Positions 8,515 through 15,279 of a DNA stretch of 24,672 bases are shown here, one piece after another. This stretch comes from CAZGLR01 sp964526635 (GTDB lineage Bacteria > Zixibacteria > MSB-5A5 > GN15 > JAAZOE01): the NCBI GenBank assembly GCA_964526635.1, contig CAZGLR010000044.1, forward strand, positions 1 through 24,672. Reading direction: 5' to 3'. The stretch's first letter is position 1. Each line of letters begins with the position of its first letter. Both the position numbers and the translations under genes were made by a program. Below the pieces are notes generated by a model. That model was not told the origin of the DNA and did no database searches. It saw only the letters and a list, made by a program, of their open reading frames with translations.

Positions 8515-9096
8515 ATGGTATTGCCGAAAATCGTTCGTTTTCTGATTCTTCTCACCGGGATATTTATTATCGCAGTGGGCTGTTCCGATTCCCCGGACAG
8601 CTCTTCGAATACGCACGATGTTGTCCTCGATTCCATCACGCCCGATCAGGTCACCTCGAAGGCACGGATTTTCCTCTATAATGGCGGTATCAAAACCACC
8701 GATCTCCACGCCGAACAACTCCGGCAATTCAGCAAACTGGATTCAACGATTGCGTTTGACCTCGATGTCGATTTTTTTGATTCCACCGGGGTCAAGATAT
8801 CCAACCTCAAAGCCGATTCCGGCTATATCCGTGAAAAAAATAATTTCCTTTCAGTAACCGGGAATGTTGTGGTGATCGGCAAGGACTCGGTTATGGTGTT
8901 TACCGAATACCTGGAATGGGATGCGGCAAATGAAATGGTCAATACCGATAGTTTTGTGGTAGTGATACGGGATAATGATACCCTCACCAGCTATGGTATG
9001 ATCACCGATCCCAAACTGGAGAATATCACCTTCAAACGGCAGGTGCAAACCAGAATTTCCGATATCGAGAGAGTTACTAACAATGAAGATGAATAA
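8515..9096 (+). CDS. lptC: LptC-like LPS-export lipoprotein
   Basis: LptC is the bitopic periplasmic link of the Lpt bridge, passing lipopolysaccharide from the LptBFG ABC transporter to LptA. This 193-residue protein has a hydrophobic N-terminus ending in AVGC (lipidated cysteine 23), so it would be a lipoprotein rather than the usual single-span protein, a variant common outside Proteobacteria. The body from about residue 55 reads as a stack of short strands typical of the LptC/OstA fold: DVDFFDSTGVKISNLKADSGYI, NNFLSVTGNVVVIGKDSVMV and FTEYLEWDA, with the 'xxxGxVxV' and 'L.t..L.wd' signatures of YrbK-family proteins. AAAGGA (8498-8503) precedes the ATG at 8515. The following gene overlaps its 3' end by 14 bases but is not an obvious LptA. 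Symbol by family resemblance only. Confidence 0.75.
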   Translation: MVLPKIVRFLILLTGIFIIAVGCSDSPDSSSNTHDVVLDSITPDQVTSKARIFLYNGGIKTTDLHAEQLRQFSKLDSTIAFDLDVDFFDSTGVKISNLKADSGYIREKNNFLSVTGNVVVIGKDSVMVFTEYLEWDAANEMVNTDSFVVVIRDNDTLTSYGMITDPKLENITFKRQVQTRISDIERVTNNEDE

Positions 9097-9907
9097 GCAG
9101 GTTGTTATGCTTGGGCTGCTGCTGCTGGCGATGGTCGTCTCAGTGACCGCCGGTGACCGTATCAGCGAAAAAAAAGCCCGAAATATCGGCGAATATGAAA
9201 TAAACAGACTCATCGCGCAATCCTATCACTATCGCATTGAATATGATACAGTTGTCTGTGTCCCTGTGCATTCCAAGACAGTCTGGAAAAATGATTTCTA
9301 TCTGCTGTACTTTTTGCACGAGGATCAGTTTCAGGCCGAAATGGAAGTTGACGCGGTAACCGGCGATGCCGCTTTGCTGGCTATCGATGAAATGGGCCCG
9401 CCGTACCTGCCCCACCCCAGCGGATTGTTTCGCTACCGTTTCTTTGATCCCGATTCGATCGCTGAGCAGGGATATCGCTATGTTCGGGGTAAAGTCGATT
9501 CCGTACGCCTGGTCTATTTCGGGGTAATTCCCAAATTGGGCAAGCGCGGTGTTATCTGGGAAGTATGGGGTGCCGATGGCCCGGTATATATTCATATCAA
9601 TGGTGCCAAAACATCCATTTCTTCAGTAGTCAATGACCTCAATTCCCGGGTTGATAATATCGGCTCGATTGTAGTCGATTCGATCCAACTCAGGGAATAT
9701 GTGAACACGGTCGAACGTCTCCGAAGCATGACTCCGGAAGAATTGACTGCTCTGGATATCCAGCCGCCCGAAGTCGATTCGCTGATAGTCATTTACAAGG
9801 ATTCGATAGAAACAATCTACAAGCGCTTCCCACGGCTGCGCAAATTTATTTATCTCGAAGAAGATGCTCCCCCGGCCCGTCCGTCCGGAGGTTGGAACAA
9901 GCCATAA
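9083..9907 (+). CDS. secreted protein of unknown function overlapping lptC, 274 aa
   Basis: The N-terminus is a Sec signal (MKMNKQ, hydrophobic VVMLGLLLLAMVVSV, TAG before DRIS; cleavage near residue 24). GAGAGAG lies about 10 bases upstream of the ATG at 9083, inside lptC; a start at the third codon is equally possible. The central part, residues about 55-100 (YLLYFLHEDQFQAEMEVDAVTGDAALLAI), resembles the strand-turn of a PepSY-type domain, where a protein 'remembers' its own amyloid-like strand and ends V(D/N)..TG; this is a faint resemblance only. The C-terminal 60 residues are charged and helical and end in a proline-rich tail (PPARPSGG). The 14-base overlap with lptC suggests translational coupling and an envelope role. 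No LptA/OstA repeat pattern is visible, so I do not call it lptA. Confidence 0.65.
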   Translation: MKMNKQVVMLGLLLLAMVVSVTAGDRISEKKARNIGEYEINRLIAQSYHYRIEYDTVVCVPVHSKTVWKNDFYLLYFLHEDQFQAEMEVDAVTGDAALLAIDEMGPPYLPHPSGLFRYRFFDPDSIAEQGYRYVRGKVDSVRLVYFGVIPKLGKRGVIWEVWGADGPVYIHINGAKTSISSVVNDLNSRVDNIGSIVVDSIQLREYVNTVERLRSMTPEELTALDIQPPEVDSLIVIYKDSIETIYKRFPRLRKFIYLEEDAPPARPSGGWNKP

Positions 9908-9934
9908 AGGCACAATGACCATGTAGACGTCATG

Positions 9935-9970
9935 AGCCGGCCCGGTATTCGCCAAGCCGGCTTTTATTTT
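9935..9970 (+). terminator. intrinsic terminator after the lptC pair
   Basis: AGCCGGC (9935-9941) pairs with GCCGGCT (9956-9962) across a 14-base loop and is followed by TTTATTTT. The 7-bp GC-rich stem and T-tract fit a Rho-independent terminator. Confidence 0.65.
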
Positions 9971-10017
9971 GCATAAAAGTCGTTGCCACAAAATCTTTTA
10001 TATTCGTTCTTCAGTCT

Positions 10018-10794
10018 ATGCGACCGCTTGTGCTGTACCTGATTATCATCCTCGTCCCTGCCCTGTCCGGCTGCGCCCGGATCGCACCGGACAAGGAGAG
10101 CGCCACAGGAGATATTACTGCCGCCGCGCCATATTTTCTGAAATCAATCCTCGCTCCGGCACTCGAGCAGTTCAAATCCGAAAATAAACTCACAGTCGGA
10201 ATCGACTATTTCCCCGTCGATAGCCTTTTGATGTATGCTCTTGAACGCCAGTCACATGATCTTATTATCGGGCCGGATTTCGGAATTTATGACCATCGCT
10301 ACCGCGACAGCCTGATCCCCCGGCGGCGCTGGAATTGTCCGGCCTCGCTTAATCTGATCATGGTTGGTCGCACTGACAGTAAGCCGGTGAAGGGTATTTC
10401 GGATTTGGCCGATACTGGCTTTGGCCGCATTGTTACCGTCGATCCGGCGCACGATTTCGAGGGTATCCTGGCCGACATGGCGATCTCACGTTCGCGCTTC
10501 AAACGGTATCTTTTCGCTAAGCGAATTGCCGCCGGCGATGCCGCCCATGCCCTCACATTTCTCCGATCGGGAGAAGCCGACGCCGCCATACTCCTGGAAT
10601 CATCCCTGCCGAGACAACATACCCTGCATATCCTCGCAGAAGTGAACACCAGTCTCGAAGCCTATCTGAGCGTATGCCTGACACTAACACCATTTTGCAA
10701 TGATACCGCCTCGGCGCAGGCATTTATAGACCTGTTCGACTCACGGATCGGGGCTTTCTATACTCAAGACGGTGTATATTTTTTGGAACAGTAA
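10018..10794 (+). CDS. ModA-like solute-binding lipoprotein
   Basis: A 258-residue protein with a lipoprotein signal (hydrophobic LVLYLIIILVPAL, then SGC, cysteine 19). The mature part follows the class of extracellular binding proteins that includes ModA (molybdate/tungstate): ITAAAPYFLKSILAPALEQF near the start, then SHDLIIGPDFGIYD where ModA has 'aDvf.sad', then LNLIMVGR, GISDLAD, GRIVTVDPAH and LRSGEADAAILLESS. These match the order of the ModA fold, but the oxyanion-binding serines are not obvious, so the ligand is unclear. No ModB or ModC is adjacent; the gene stands alone after the terminator at 9935. No Shine-Dalgarno sequence precedes the ATG at 10018, and a TATATT (9999-10004) lies only 14 bases upstream, so the leader is probably very short. 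Confidence 0.65.
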   Translation: MRPLVLYLIIILVPALSGCARIAPDKESATGDITAAAPYFLKSILAPALEQFKSENKLTVGIDYFPVDSLLMYALERQSHDLIIGPDFGIYDHRYRDSLIPRRRWNCPASLNLIMVGRTDSKPVKGISDLADTGFGRIVTVDPAHDFEGILADMAISRSRFKRYLFAKRIAAGDAAHALTFLRSGEADAAILLESSLPRQHTLHILAEVNTSLEAYLSVCLTLTPFCNDTASAQAFIDLFDSRIGAFYTQDGVYFLEQ

Positions 10795-10833
10795 TTTTTT
10801 CGGTGTATCATCGACAAAAGTAAATCTTGATAC

Positions 10834-10861
10834 TTGCCTTTTGGTTTATGGTGCGTATATT
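10834..10861 (+). promoter_or_regulatory. candidate promoter for the comEA-pilM-rsmD-coaD operon
   Basis: TTGCCT (10834-10839), a 16-bp spacer and TATATT (10856-10861), 25 bases before the ATG at 10887. It is one of the best sigma70-like matches in the window. Confidence 0.55.
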
Positions 10862-10886
10862 GCGCTATTCCTGACGTGATGCGACC

Positions 10887-11249
10887 ATGAATCAATTCTA
10901 TGGGTTTTCCAGGGCGCAATGTATCGCACTGATTGTCATCTCTGCAGCGTTAGCTATCGGCGGTCTTGGTGTTTATATCTTCGATACAACCGCGCCCCTT
11001 GGTAACGAAGCGGTCGTCCAGGCGGCCGCCGGTTCGTTTGAACCGATCATACGGCTCGATCTCAATACAGCCCCGGCGGATTCGCTGGAGTTGATTCCAT
11101 ATATAGGTCCGGTGCTGGCCGCACGGATAGTCGCGTATCGGAAAACCCACGGCCGTTTCGACAGTGTTGATTCGCTGTGCTGCATCCCGGGAATTGGACA
11201 GCTGACTCTCAAACGGATACGACCATATCTCAAGGTGGCCGGCGAGTGA
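10887..11249 (+). CDS. ComEA-like helix-hairpin-helix protein
   Basis: A 120-residue protein: a short cytoplasmic start, one transmembrane segment at about 13-32 (IALIVISAALAIGGLGVYIF), a short linker, then two tandem helix-hairpin-helix units. These are LDLNTAPADSLELIPYIGPVLAARIV with YRKTHGRFDSVDSL (about 58-95), and IPGIGQLTLKRIRPYL (about 100-116). The LNTA..(E)L..(I)P.IG..(T/A)A..I motif is diagnostic of ComEA, the double-strand DNA receptor of natural transformation, which binds DNA outside the inner membrane without sequence preference. The stop overlaps the start of the following PilM-like gene (GTGA), a sign of coupling. Many ComEA-like proteins occur in non-competent species, so transformation is not proven. 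Confidence 0.8.
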   Translation: MNQFYGFSRAQCIALIVISAALAIGGLGVYIFDTTAPLGNEAVVQAAAGSFEPIIRLDLNTAPADSLELIPYIGPVLAARIVAYRKTHGRFDSVDSLCCIPGIGQLTLKRIRPYLKVAGE

Positions 11250-12103
11250 AGAATGCGTGGGAAGCATATGGTGCCGCCCTGTTGGGCGGACAATTACGGG
11301 CAGTGCGAATCGAGCACGATGGCGCCCGCCTGCTGGTGACATCGTTTCTCACCTCGGCCGATAATCCCAGTGGCGACACCCTCGAAAACGGCCGCCTGAT
11401 TTTCAATGTCGATGAATCGCAGGCGGTTATCAAGCGTATCACCGTTTCTAAAAACAGCCATATCGATCCTGAGCGAATCGCCCGCTTCGAATTGATGCAG
11501 GGGCTTCTGGGCAATCCCAGCCAGTATTATTTCGATATAATTCCGGCGGGCGAAACTTCGGAACGCCATGCCTTCTTCACCATTGCGTATCATAAGTATC
11601 CGGTTGATGAGCAGATGGTGCAGTTTGAACGCCGCCTGCGAAAGCCATCGGGCTTCCGGCTCAATGGCATTGCGCTGGCCGCCGGTTACCGGGCCTTCTG
11701 CCGTCAGTTACCCGGCGACATACAGTTATTGTGCGATGTGGAAAATGATACCGCCATCCTGGTCGTGCTGTACAAGAAGGCTGTCTATGCCATCTGCCGA
11801 CTGGAAACTGTCCCCGGTGAAAATCCTGCCGAAAAGACCGCACAACGCCTGGCCCGGGAAATGAAAATGACTATCAGCTATCAACTGGCCCGGTGCTTTC
11901 AGGACGGTATCACCGTGCCGCCGTCGCGCCTGATCCTCTGCGGCGGTCTGGCCCGCAACGAAATCCTGATGGAGGAAATCGCAGGATCGGTCAGTATGCC
12001 CGTCACGCTGCCGGAATTCAATGCCGGATATTTTGCCGGGGCGAGGGTCAACGGCCATCGGCTGGAGGAGTTTTTAATCCCATTGGGGCTTGCTGTCGCA
12101 TGA
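11246..12103 (+). CDS. PilM-like actin-fold protein (weak call)
   Basis: A 285-residue cytoplasmic protein. The start is GTG at 11246, overlapping the comEA stop by 4 bases, with AAGGTGG about 7 bases upstream; the longer open frame upstream lies within comEA. The protein has no export signal. The last third, with EKTAQRLAREMKMTISYQL then RLILCGGLARNEILMEEI and SMPVTLPE, follows the PilM/FtsA pattern of helix, 'i.L.GG.a....l...l' strand-helix and 'PV'. PilM is the actin-like inner-membrane platform protein of type IV pili. The N-terminal phosphate loop (DIGS) is not recognisable, so it may be a GspL-like or degenerate relative that does not bind ATP. Its coupling to ComEA supports a pilus or DNA-uptake role (inference). 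Confidence 0.45.
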   Translation: MKNAWEAYGAALLGGQLRAVRIEHDGARLLVTSFLTSADNPSGDTLENGRLIFNVDESQAVIKRITVSKNSHIDPERIARFELMQGLLGNPSQYYFDIIPAGETSERHAFFTIAYHKYPVDEQMVQFERRLRKPSGFRLNGIALAAGYRAFCRQLPGDIQLLCDVENDTAILVVLYKKAVYAICRLETVPGENPAEKTAQRLAREMKMTISYQLARCFQDGITVPPSRLILCGGLARNEILMEEIAGSVSMPVTLPEFNAGYFAGARVNGHRLEEFLIPLGLAVA

Positions 12104-12639
12104 GCATTCGCGTTGCATCCGGGGAATTCAAAGGCCGTATCCTCAAAACCCTCCCCGGTCAAGCCACCCGACCCACCACCGGTAAAGTTCGCGAATCAAT
12201 CTTTTCCATCCTCCAGCATGATATTGAGGGCGCCCGGGTACTGGACATGTTTGCCGGTTCGGGGGGGCTTTCGATTGAGGCGATCTCGCGCGGAGCGGCC
12301 TCAGCCGTATTGATCGAAAAGTCAAAAAAGGCGGTCGGGATTATAAAACAGAACCTCAAACTCTGCGGTCTCAATCAGCGCATCCTGGCCGTCGACTACA
12401 AAACCGGTTTGAGGATACTTGCCGATGAGGGCGCCGCCTTTGACCTTATCTTCGCCGATCCCCCCTATGGCAAAATCCCGCCCAACGAACTCTTCGAACT
12501 GATTAAAAAATACTCATTGTTCAGTGAGAACGGATTGTTTATTATGGAGCATTCGCCGGAATTTACGCCGGAATCGGACGTGGCCGTGCGCCATCGCCGT
12601 TTCGGCGACTCCGCGATTACTATTTATGCCTGCCAATAA
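12100..12639 (+). CDS. rsmD: 16S rRNA (guanine966-N2)-methyltransferase RsmD
   Basis: A 179-residue Rossmann-fold methyltransferase that puts a methyl group from S-adenosylmethionine on G966 of 16S rRNA in the assembled 30S subunit. The diagnostic features are all present: the N-terminal (I/V)(A/I)(S/G)G..KG..L sequence (RVASGEFKGRILKTL), the RPTT..VRE(S/A)(I/L)F start of the catalytic domain, the SAM-binding loop LDMFAGSGGLSIEA near 48-61, EKS.KAVGIIKQNL, and the catalytic ADPPY at about 122-126. The ATG at 12100 overlaps the stop of the PilM-like gene (ATGA), and the longer frame upstream lies inside that gene. rsmD next to coaD is a very common bacterial arrangement, and here the two overlap by 14 bases. 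Confidence 0.95.
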   Translation: MSIRVASGEFKGRILKTLPGQATRPTTGKVRESIFSILQHDIEGARVLDMFAGSGGLSIEAISRGAASAVLIEKSKKAVGIIKQNLKLCGLNQRILAVDYKTGLRILADEGAAFDLIFADPPYGKIPPNELFELIKKYSLFSENGLFIMEHSPEFTPESDVAVRHRRFGDSAITIYACQ

Positions 12640-13176
12640 GAAAAGACTGGCCCTGTACCCCNNNNNNNNNNGCCGATGACGTCGATGTTGACCTGGCCGT
12701 CCTTCTTGCGCAGCGACTGCCCCTCCCGGCCTGCGTACCGCCCGAAGTCCTGCTCGAGGAAACTGTTCGATGAAATCCTGGTCGCGATCCATACCAGCGA
12801 TCAGAAGAACACCATGTTTACCCTCGAAGAACGCTACGACATGGCCGGCGAGGCGCTGAAGGATTTCGAAAACGTTCGGGTCGTCAGTTTCACCAACCTG
12901 CTGGCTGATTTCGCCCGGCAACAGGGCGCGGTGGCTATTATCCGCGGACTGCGCGCGGTCTCGGATTTCGAATATGAATTTCAGATGGCCCTGATGAACC
13001 GCCGGCTGGAACACGATATCGAAACAGTCTTTCTCATGCCGGCGCTGTCGTGGGTATATTTATCATCGACGATGGTCAAGGAAGTCGCCCGCCACGGCGG
13101 CGATGTCATCGGGCTGGTCCCCGACAATGTTGCCGACGCCCTGATCGCCAGGGCCAAACAAAATCCAAAGACCTGA
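12626..13176 (+). CDS. coaD: phosphopantetheine adenylyltransferase CoaD, interrupted by an assembly gap
   Basis: CoaD transfers AMP from ATP to 4'-phosphopantetheine, the penultimate step of coenzyme A synthesis. The start ATG at 12626 gives MPANKKRLALYP, then the scaffold gap begins. After the gap the family sequence resumes at about 12757 (RKLFDEILVA) and stays good to the stop: MFTLEERYDMA, FARQQGAVAIIRGLRAVSDFEYEFQMA, NRRLEHDIETVFLMPA and SSTMVKEVARHGGDV. About 19 residues carrying the GxFDPxTxGH nucleotidyltransferase motif are missing. The bases 12672-12756 do not encode them, and the two halves are not in frame, so the gap, not a mutation, most likely destroys the gene. The real genome probably holds a normal coaD. 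Confidence 0.9.
12662..12671. other. scaffold gap (run of 10 N)
   Basis: Ten Ns fall inside the coaD coding region. The true number of missing bases cannot be read from the sequence; about 57 bases of coaD are expected between the two intact parts. Confidence 0.95.
12672..12756. other. foreign-looking contig end next to the gap
   Basis: This stretch lies where coaD should encode its active site but does not. It is GC-rich (60 of the 88 bases from 12672 to 12759 are G or C) compared with its surroundings. On the minus strand it is open and reads FLEQDFGRYAGREGQ, which is not CoaD. A chimeric or low-quality contig end is the simplest reading. Confidence 0.5.
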
Positions 13177-13180
13177 TTGC

Positions 13181-14410
13181 CTACGGGCTTTCCACCTGGA
13201 ATAATCTCCATCGCGTCTTAATCTTAAGGGGATCATCGGTCCTGTCATAAAATGATTCAATCATGACCGGACCCACCTGCGGGGCATAATAGAAATACTT
13301 GATATCGGTGACATCATTAGTGAACCATTTATAAAGCACACAATTGTACTGCCCGGCCGGCACCGTGATCAGCGTATCAGCATCGAGCACCTGAACTTTT
13401 TCCGAGATAGCGGCATCGACGGTGTATGGTATCCCCGGCGTCGCCGGATACTGCAGATACAGCACCGAATCGATGTTTTTAATACGCCAGAGGCCATCGG
13501 CCTTGTTCCGCAGCAACCAGCCGGTACCGTTGACATACCAGACCGAATCGCCGACAACTGTAGTCGATTCGATGCGAATTGTATCGGGAATACTCGGCGT
13601 ATTGGCATTGCCAAAGGTATCATACCCAATCCATGAACCCACCCAGCGACGACCGTCATCCAGCGGCATAATCACATCCTGCACTGTCCAAAACGACCAG
13701 GTATAAGTCGTCAGATGGTTGCCAGCGGTGTCGGCGATGGTATTGAGCAGAAAGGCTGTGTATTCCCTATTAAACTCAAATGGCGACGCCGGGATAAAAG
13801 TTGCCACCCGGTTGCTGTAAGAAACCATACCCGGGGTCGATGGCGAAATCGAGAAACTGGTCTGGTTGATCGTAGTCGCATTCATGTCTTTGGAAAAGGT
13901 TGCTTTGACCCAACCATTTACCGGAAAGCCACGGCTGCCATCAGATGGTGTCGTGGCCACGACTGTCGGCGGGCCATTGACGTCAACTTCGGTGGTAAAC
14001 GTGAAGGAGAATTGCGTTGCCATCGGGTTGCCCGCCTCGTCTTTGACGGCGCTGGTGACTGTGATGGTATACGTCGTGCTGTAATTCAGATTGGTGGTTG
14101 GATCCAGCGTGACAGTCTGATTGGCGTAACTCAGGGTCGAGACCACACCGCCGCTGATGGTAATAGTCGAGGCTGCAATTGTCGATGGATTCATCTCTTC
14201 GGAAAAAATAATCGAGATATTGGTGCCGACCGGGACATTGGTTTGCGTGTTGGTCGGGCTGGTGGAGATAACAGTCGGCGGAGTGGTATCGGTATTGCCA
14301 TTGGGATCGTTCGTACCTGATTTTTCGGTACAGGCGGAGAGAAGCAGGGCGAGAACGCCGCAAATGGTCAGTATGATTACGTTGTAGCGAGGCCGCCTCA
14401 GGTGGCGCAT
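13181..14410 (-). CDS. lipoprotein with two Big_5-type Ig-like domains and a shared C-terminal domain
   Basis: A 409-residue predicted lipoprotein. The ATG at 14410 has GGAG eight bases upstream; an upstream start would sit in the -35 region of the promoter. Residues 1-27 end in LLSAC (lipidated cysteine 27). A short linker leads to two Ig-like domains of the SbsA (Big_5) class: PPTVISTSPTNTQTNVPVGT near 44-140 and PPTVVATTPSDGSRGFPVNG near 147-245, each with the IxFSxxM(N) motif (SIIFSEEMN, KATFSKDMN) that defines the family. The last part (about 245-409) is homologous to the C-terminal domain of the lipoprotein at 16883-17575: IMPLDDGRRW, NKADGLW, LITVPAGQYNC and PQVG. These domains suggest a surface or periplasmic structural role; the function is unknown. 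It is convergent with coaD, 4 bases apart. Confidence 0.8.
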   Translation of the reverse strand: MRHLRRPRYNVIILTICGVLALLLSACTEKSGTNDPNGNTDTTPPTVISTSPTNTQTNVPVGTNISIIFSEEMNPSTIAASTITISGGVVSTLSYANQTVTLDPTTNLNYSTTYTITVTSAVKDEAGNPMATQFSFTFTTEVDVNGPPTVVATTPSDGSRGFPVNGWVKATFSKDMNATTINQTSFSISPSTPGMVSYSNRVATFIPASPFEFNREYTAFLLNTIADTAGNHLTTYTWSFWTVQDVIMPLDDGRRWVGSWIGYDTFGNANTPSIPDTIRIESTTVVGDSVWYVNGTGWLLRNKADGLWRIKNIDSVLYLQYPATPGIPYTVDAAISEKVQVLDADTLITVPAGQYNCVLYKWFTNDVTDIKYFYYAPQVGPVMIESFYDRTDDPLKIKTRWRLFQVESP

Positions 14411-14449
14411 GTTTCTATCTCCGAAGTCGTTTAGCCGTTTTGAATGGTG

Positions 14450-14485
14450 CTGTATATTATACAGTATATCGGCGTCTAAGGCCAA
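14450..14485 (-). promoter_or_regulatory. candidate promoter with an embedded palindrome for the Ig-domain lipoprotein
   Basis: On the minus strand, TTGGCC (plus positions 14480-14485), an 18-bp spacer and TATAAT (14456-14461) precede the ATG at 14410. The -10 box lies inside the palindrome CTGTAT-ATT-ATACAG (14450-14464), which could be the operator of a dimeric repressor. Confidence 0.4.
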
Positions 14486-14522
14486 CGGGTTAAGGATTGG
14501 GTGGAGTTCAATAAGCTAAGCG

Positions 14523-14559
14523 AGTGGCCCGCTCCCAACGTGTTCCCGCGGGTTCCCGG
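14523..14559. repeat. left copy of the imperfect direct repeat flanking the restriction-modification island
   Basis: AGTGGCCCGCT (14523-14533), CGTGTTC (14539-14545) and TTCCCGG (14553-14559) recur in the same order at 16699-16734, with the same 7-base distance between the last two blocks. The copy lies just beyond the stop of the endonuclease gene. Confidence 0.5.
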
Positions 14560-14586
14560 TTGGAGGTTTACTTCGCCCATTCCACT

Positions 14587-15279
14587 TCACCCACCAAGCC
14601 TCTTTATCTCGGCACGAATCTCGTCGACAATTGTCATATTTCCGATTTCGCCACCGAGACTGAATACAACGAATACTTTCCCGCCAAAATCTTCTTCAAA
14701 TGCCGCAAAGCTTGCCTTCATTCGCTCAGTGGGTGAATAGTTTGCAAAGCTGTACTTCCCGGTGACTGGTTTAATCTGAATACCGAAAGCCCTATCACCT
14801 ACTTTTCCGATATAATCAACGTCACCGGCATGGTCAAGTTCTGCAGTACTCTCTTCGAAAACGATATCTGCAAAAATCTTAGCCAGATTATCGTTCACAA
14901 CGGACTTTTCTCGCAAGAAACCGTCGTAGGTGCGATTTATTGTGAGGTTATAAATATAGTCACAACAATCATCTATAGTCAATTGATCGAATGCAGCCTT
15001 CCACTCAGGAATAACTACTTCAGTTATCTTTTCGTAGAGCCTCTCACCGAGTTCCTTTATGCTCTCGCGAGTAACTTTGGTAGGTGTCTTGGCGGCTGTA
15101 TATGCGTTTTCAAAATACCACTTCTCCCACTCTTCGATGGATTGTGGCTGACATTCACGGATTAGAGCCATTACGGCGCCGACCTTATTGGGGCGAGAAA
15201 GCTGATACGTTTGACATGTGTAATTTAGGACTTTTTCCTTCTTACCAAATTCCATGGAGTACTTCTTCTTTTCAGGCAC
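14587..15279 (-). CDS. MjaI-like type II restriction endonuclease
   Basis: A 230-residue protein starting with GTG at 15279; GAGGAG lies eight bases upstream. It resembles the MjaI endonuclease family, which recognises CTAG: an N-terminal NKVGAVMALIRECQP segment, EEWEKWYFENAY at about 50-61 and a LREKSVVNDNLAKIF segment at about 122-136. A PD-(D/E)xK-like core is visible as D153/D155 in AGDVDYIG and Q-I-K at 168-170 (FGIQIKP), with a beta strand between; Q in place of the second acidic residue is known in some restriction enzymes. It ends in an EF-rich beta/alpha segment. It follows the methyltransferase with an 8-base overlap, so both come from one transcript, methylase first. The region is AT-rich compared with its neighbours. 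The family call rests on pattern, not on a search. Confidence 0.65.
   Translation of the reverse strand: MPEKKKYSMEFGKKEKVLNYTCQTYQLSRPNKVGAVMALIRECQPQSIEEWEKWYFENAYTAAKTPTKVTRESIKELGERLYEKITEVVIPEWKAAFDQLTIDDCCDYIYNLTINRTYDGFLREKSVVNDNLAKIFADIVFEESTAELDHAGDVDYIGKVGDRAFGIQIKPVTGKYSFANYSPTERMKASFAAFEEDFGGKVFVVFSLGGEIGNMTIVDEIRAEIKRLGG

Noticed and set aside
11893..12099. Upstream extension of rsmD
   Set aside because: It runs inside the PilM-like gene, and the RsmD family sequence starts at the ATG at 12100.
13715..14320. Plus-strand frame of about 200 codons
   Set aside because: It is the shadow of the minus-strand Ig-domain lipoprotein, whose domain motifs are clear.
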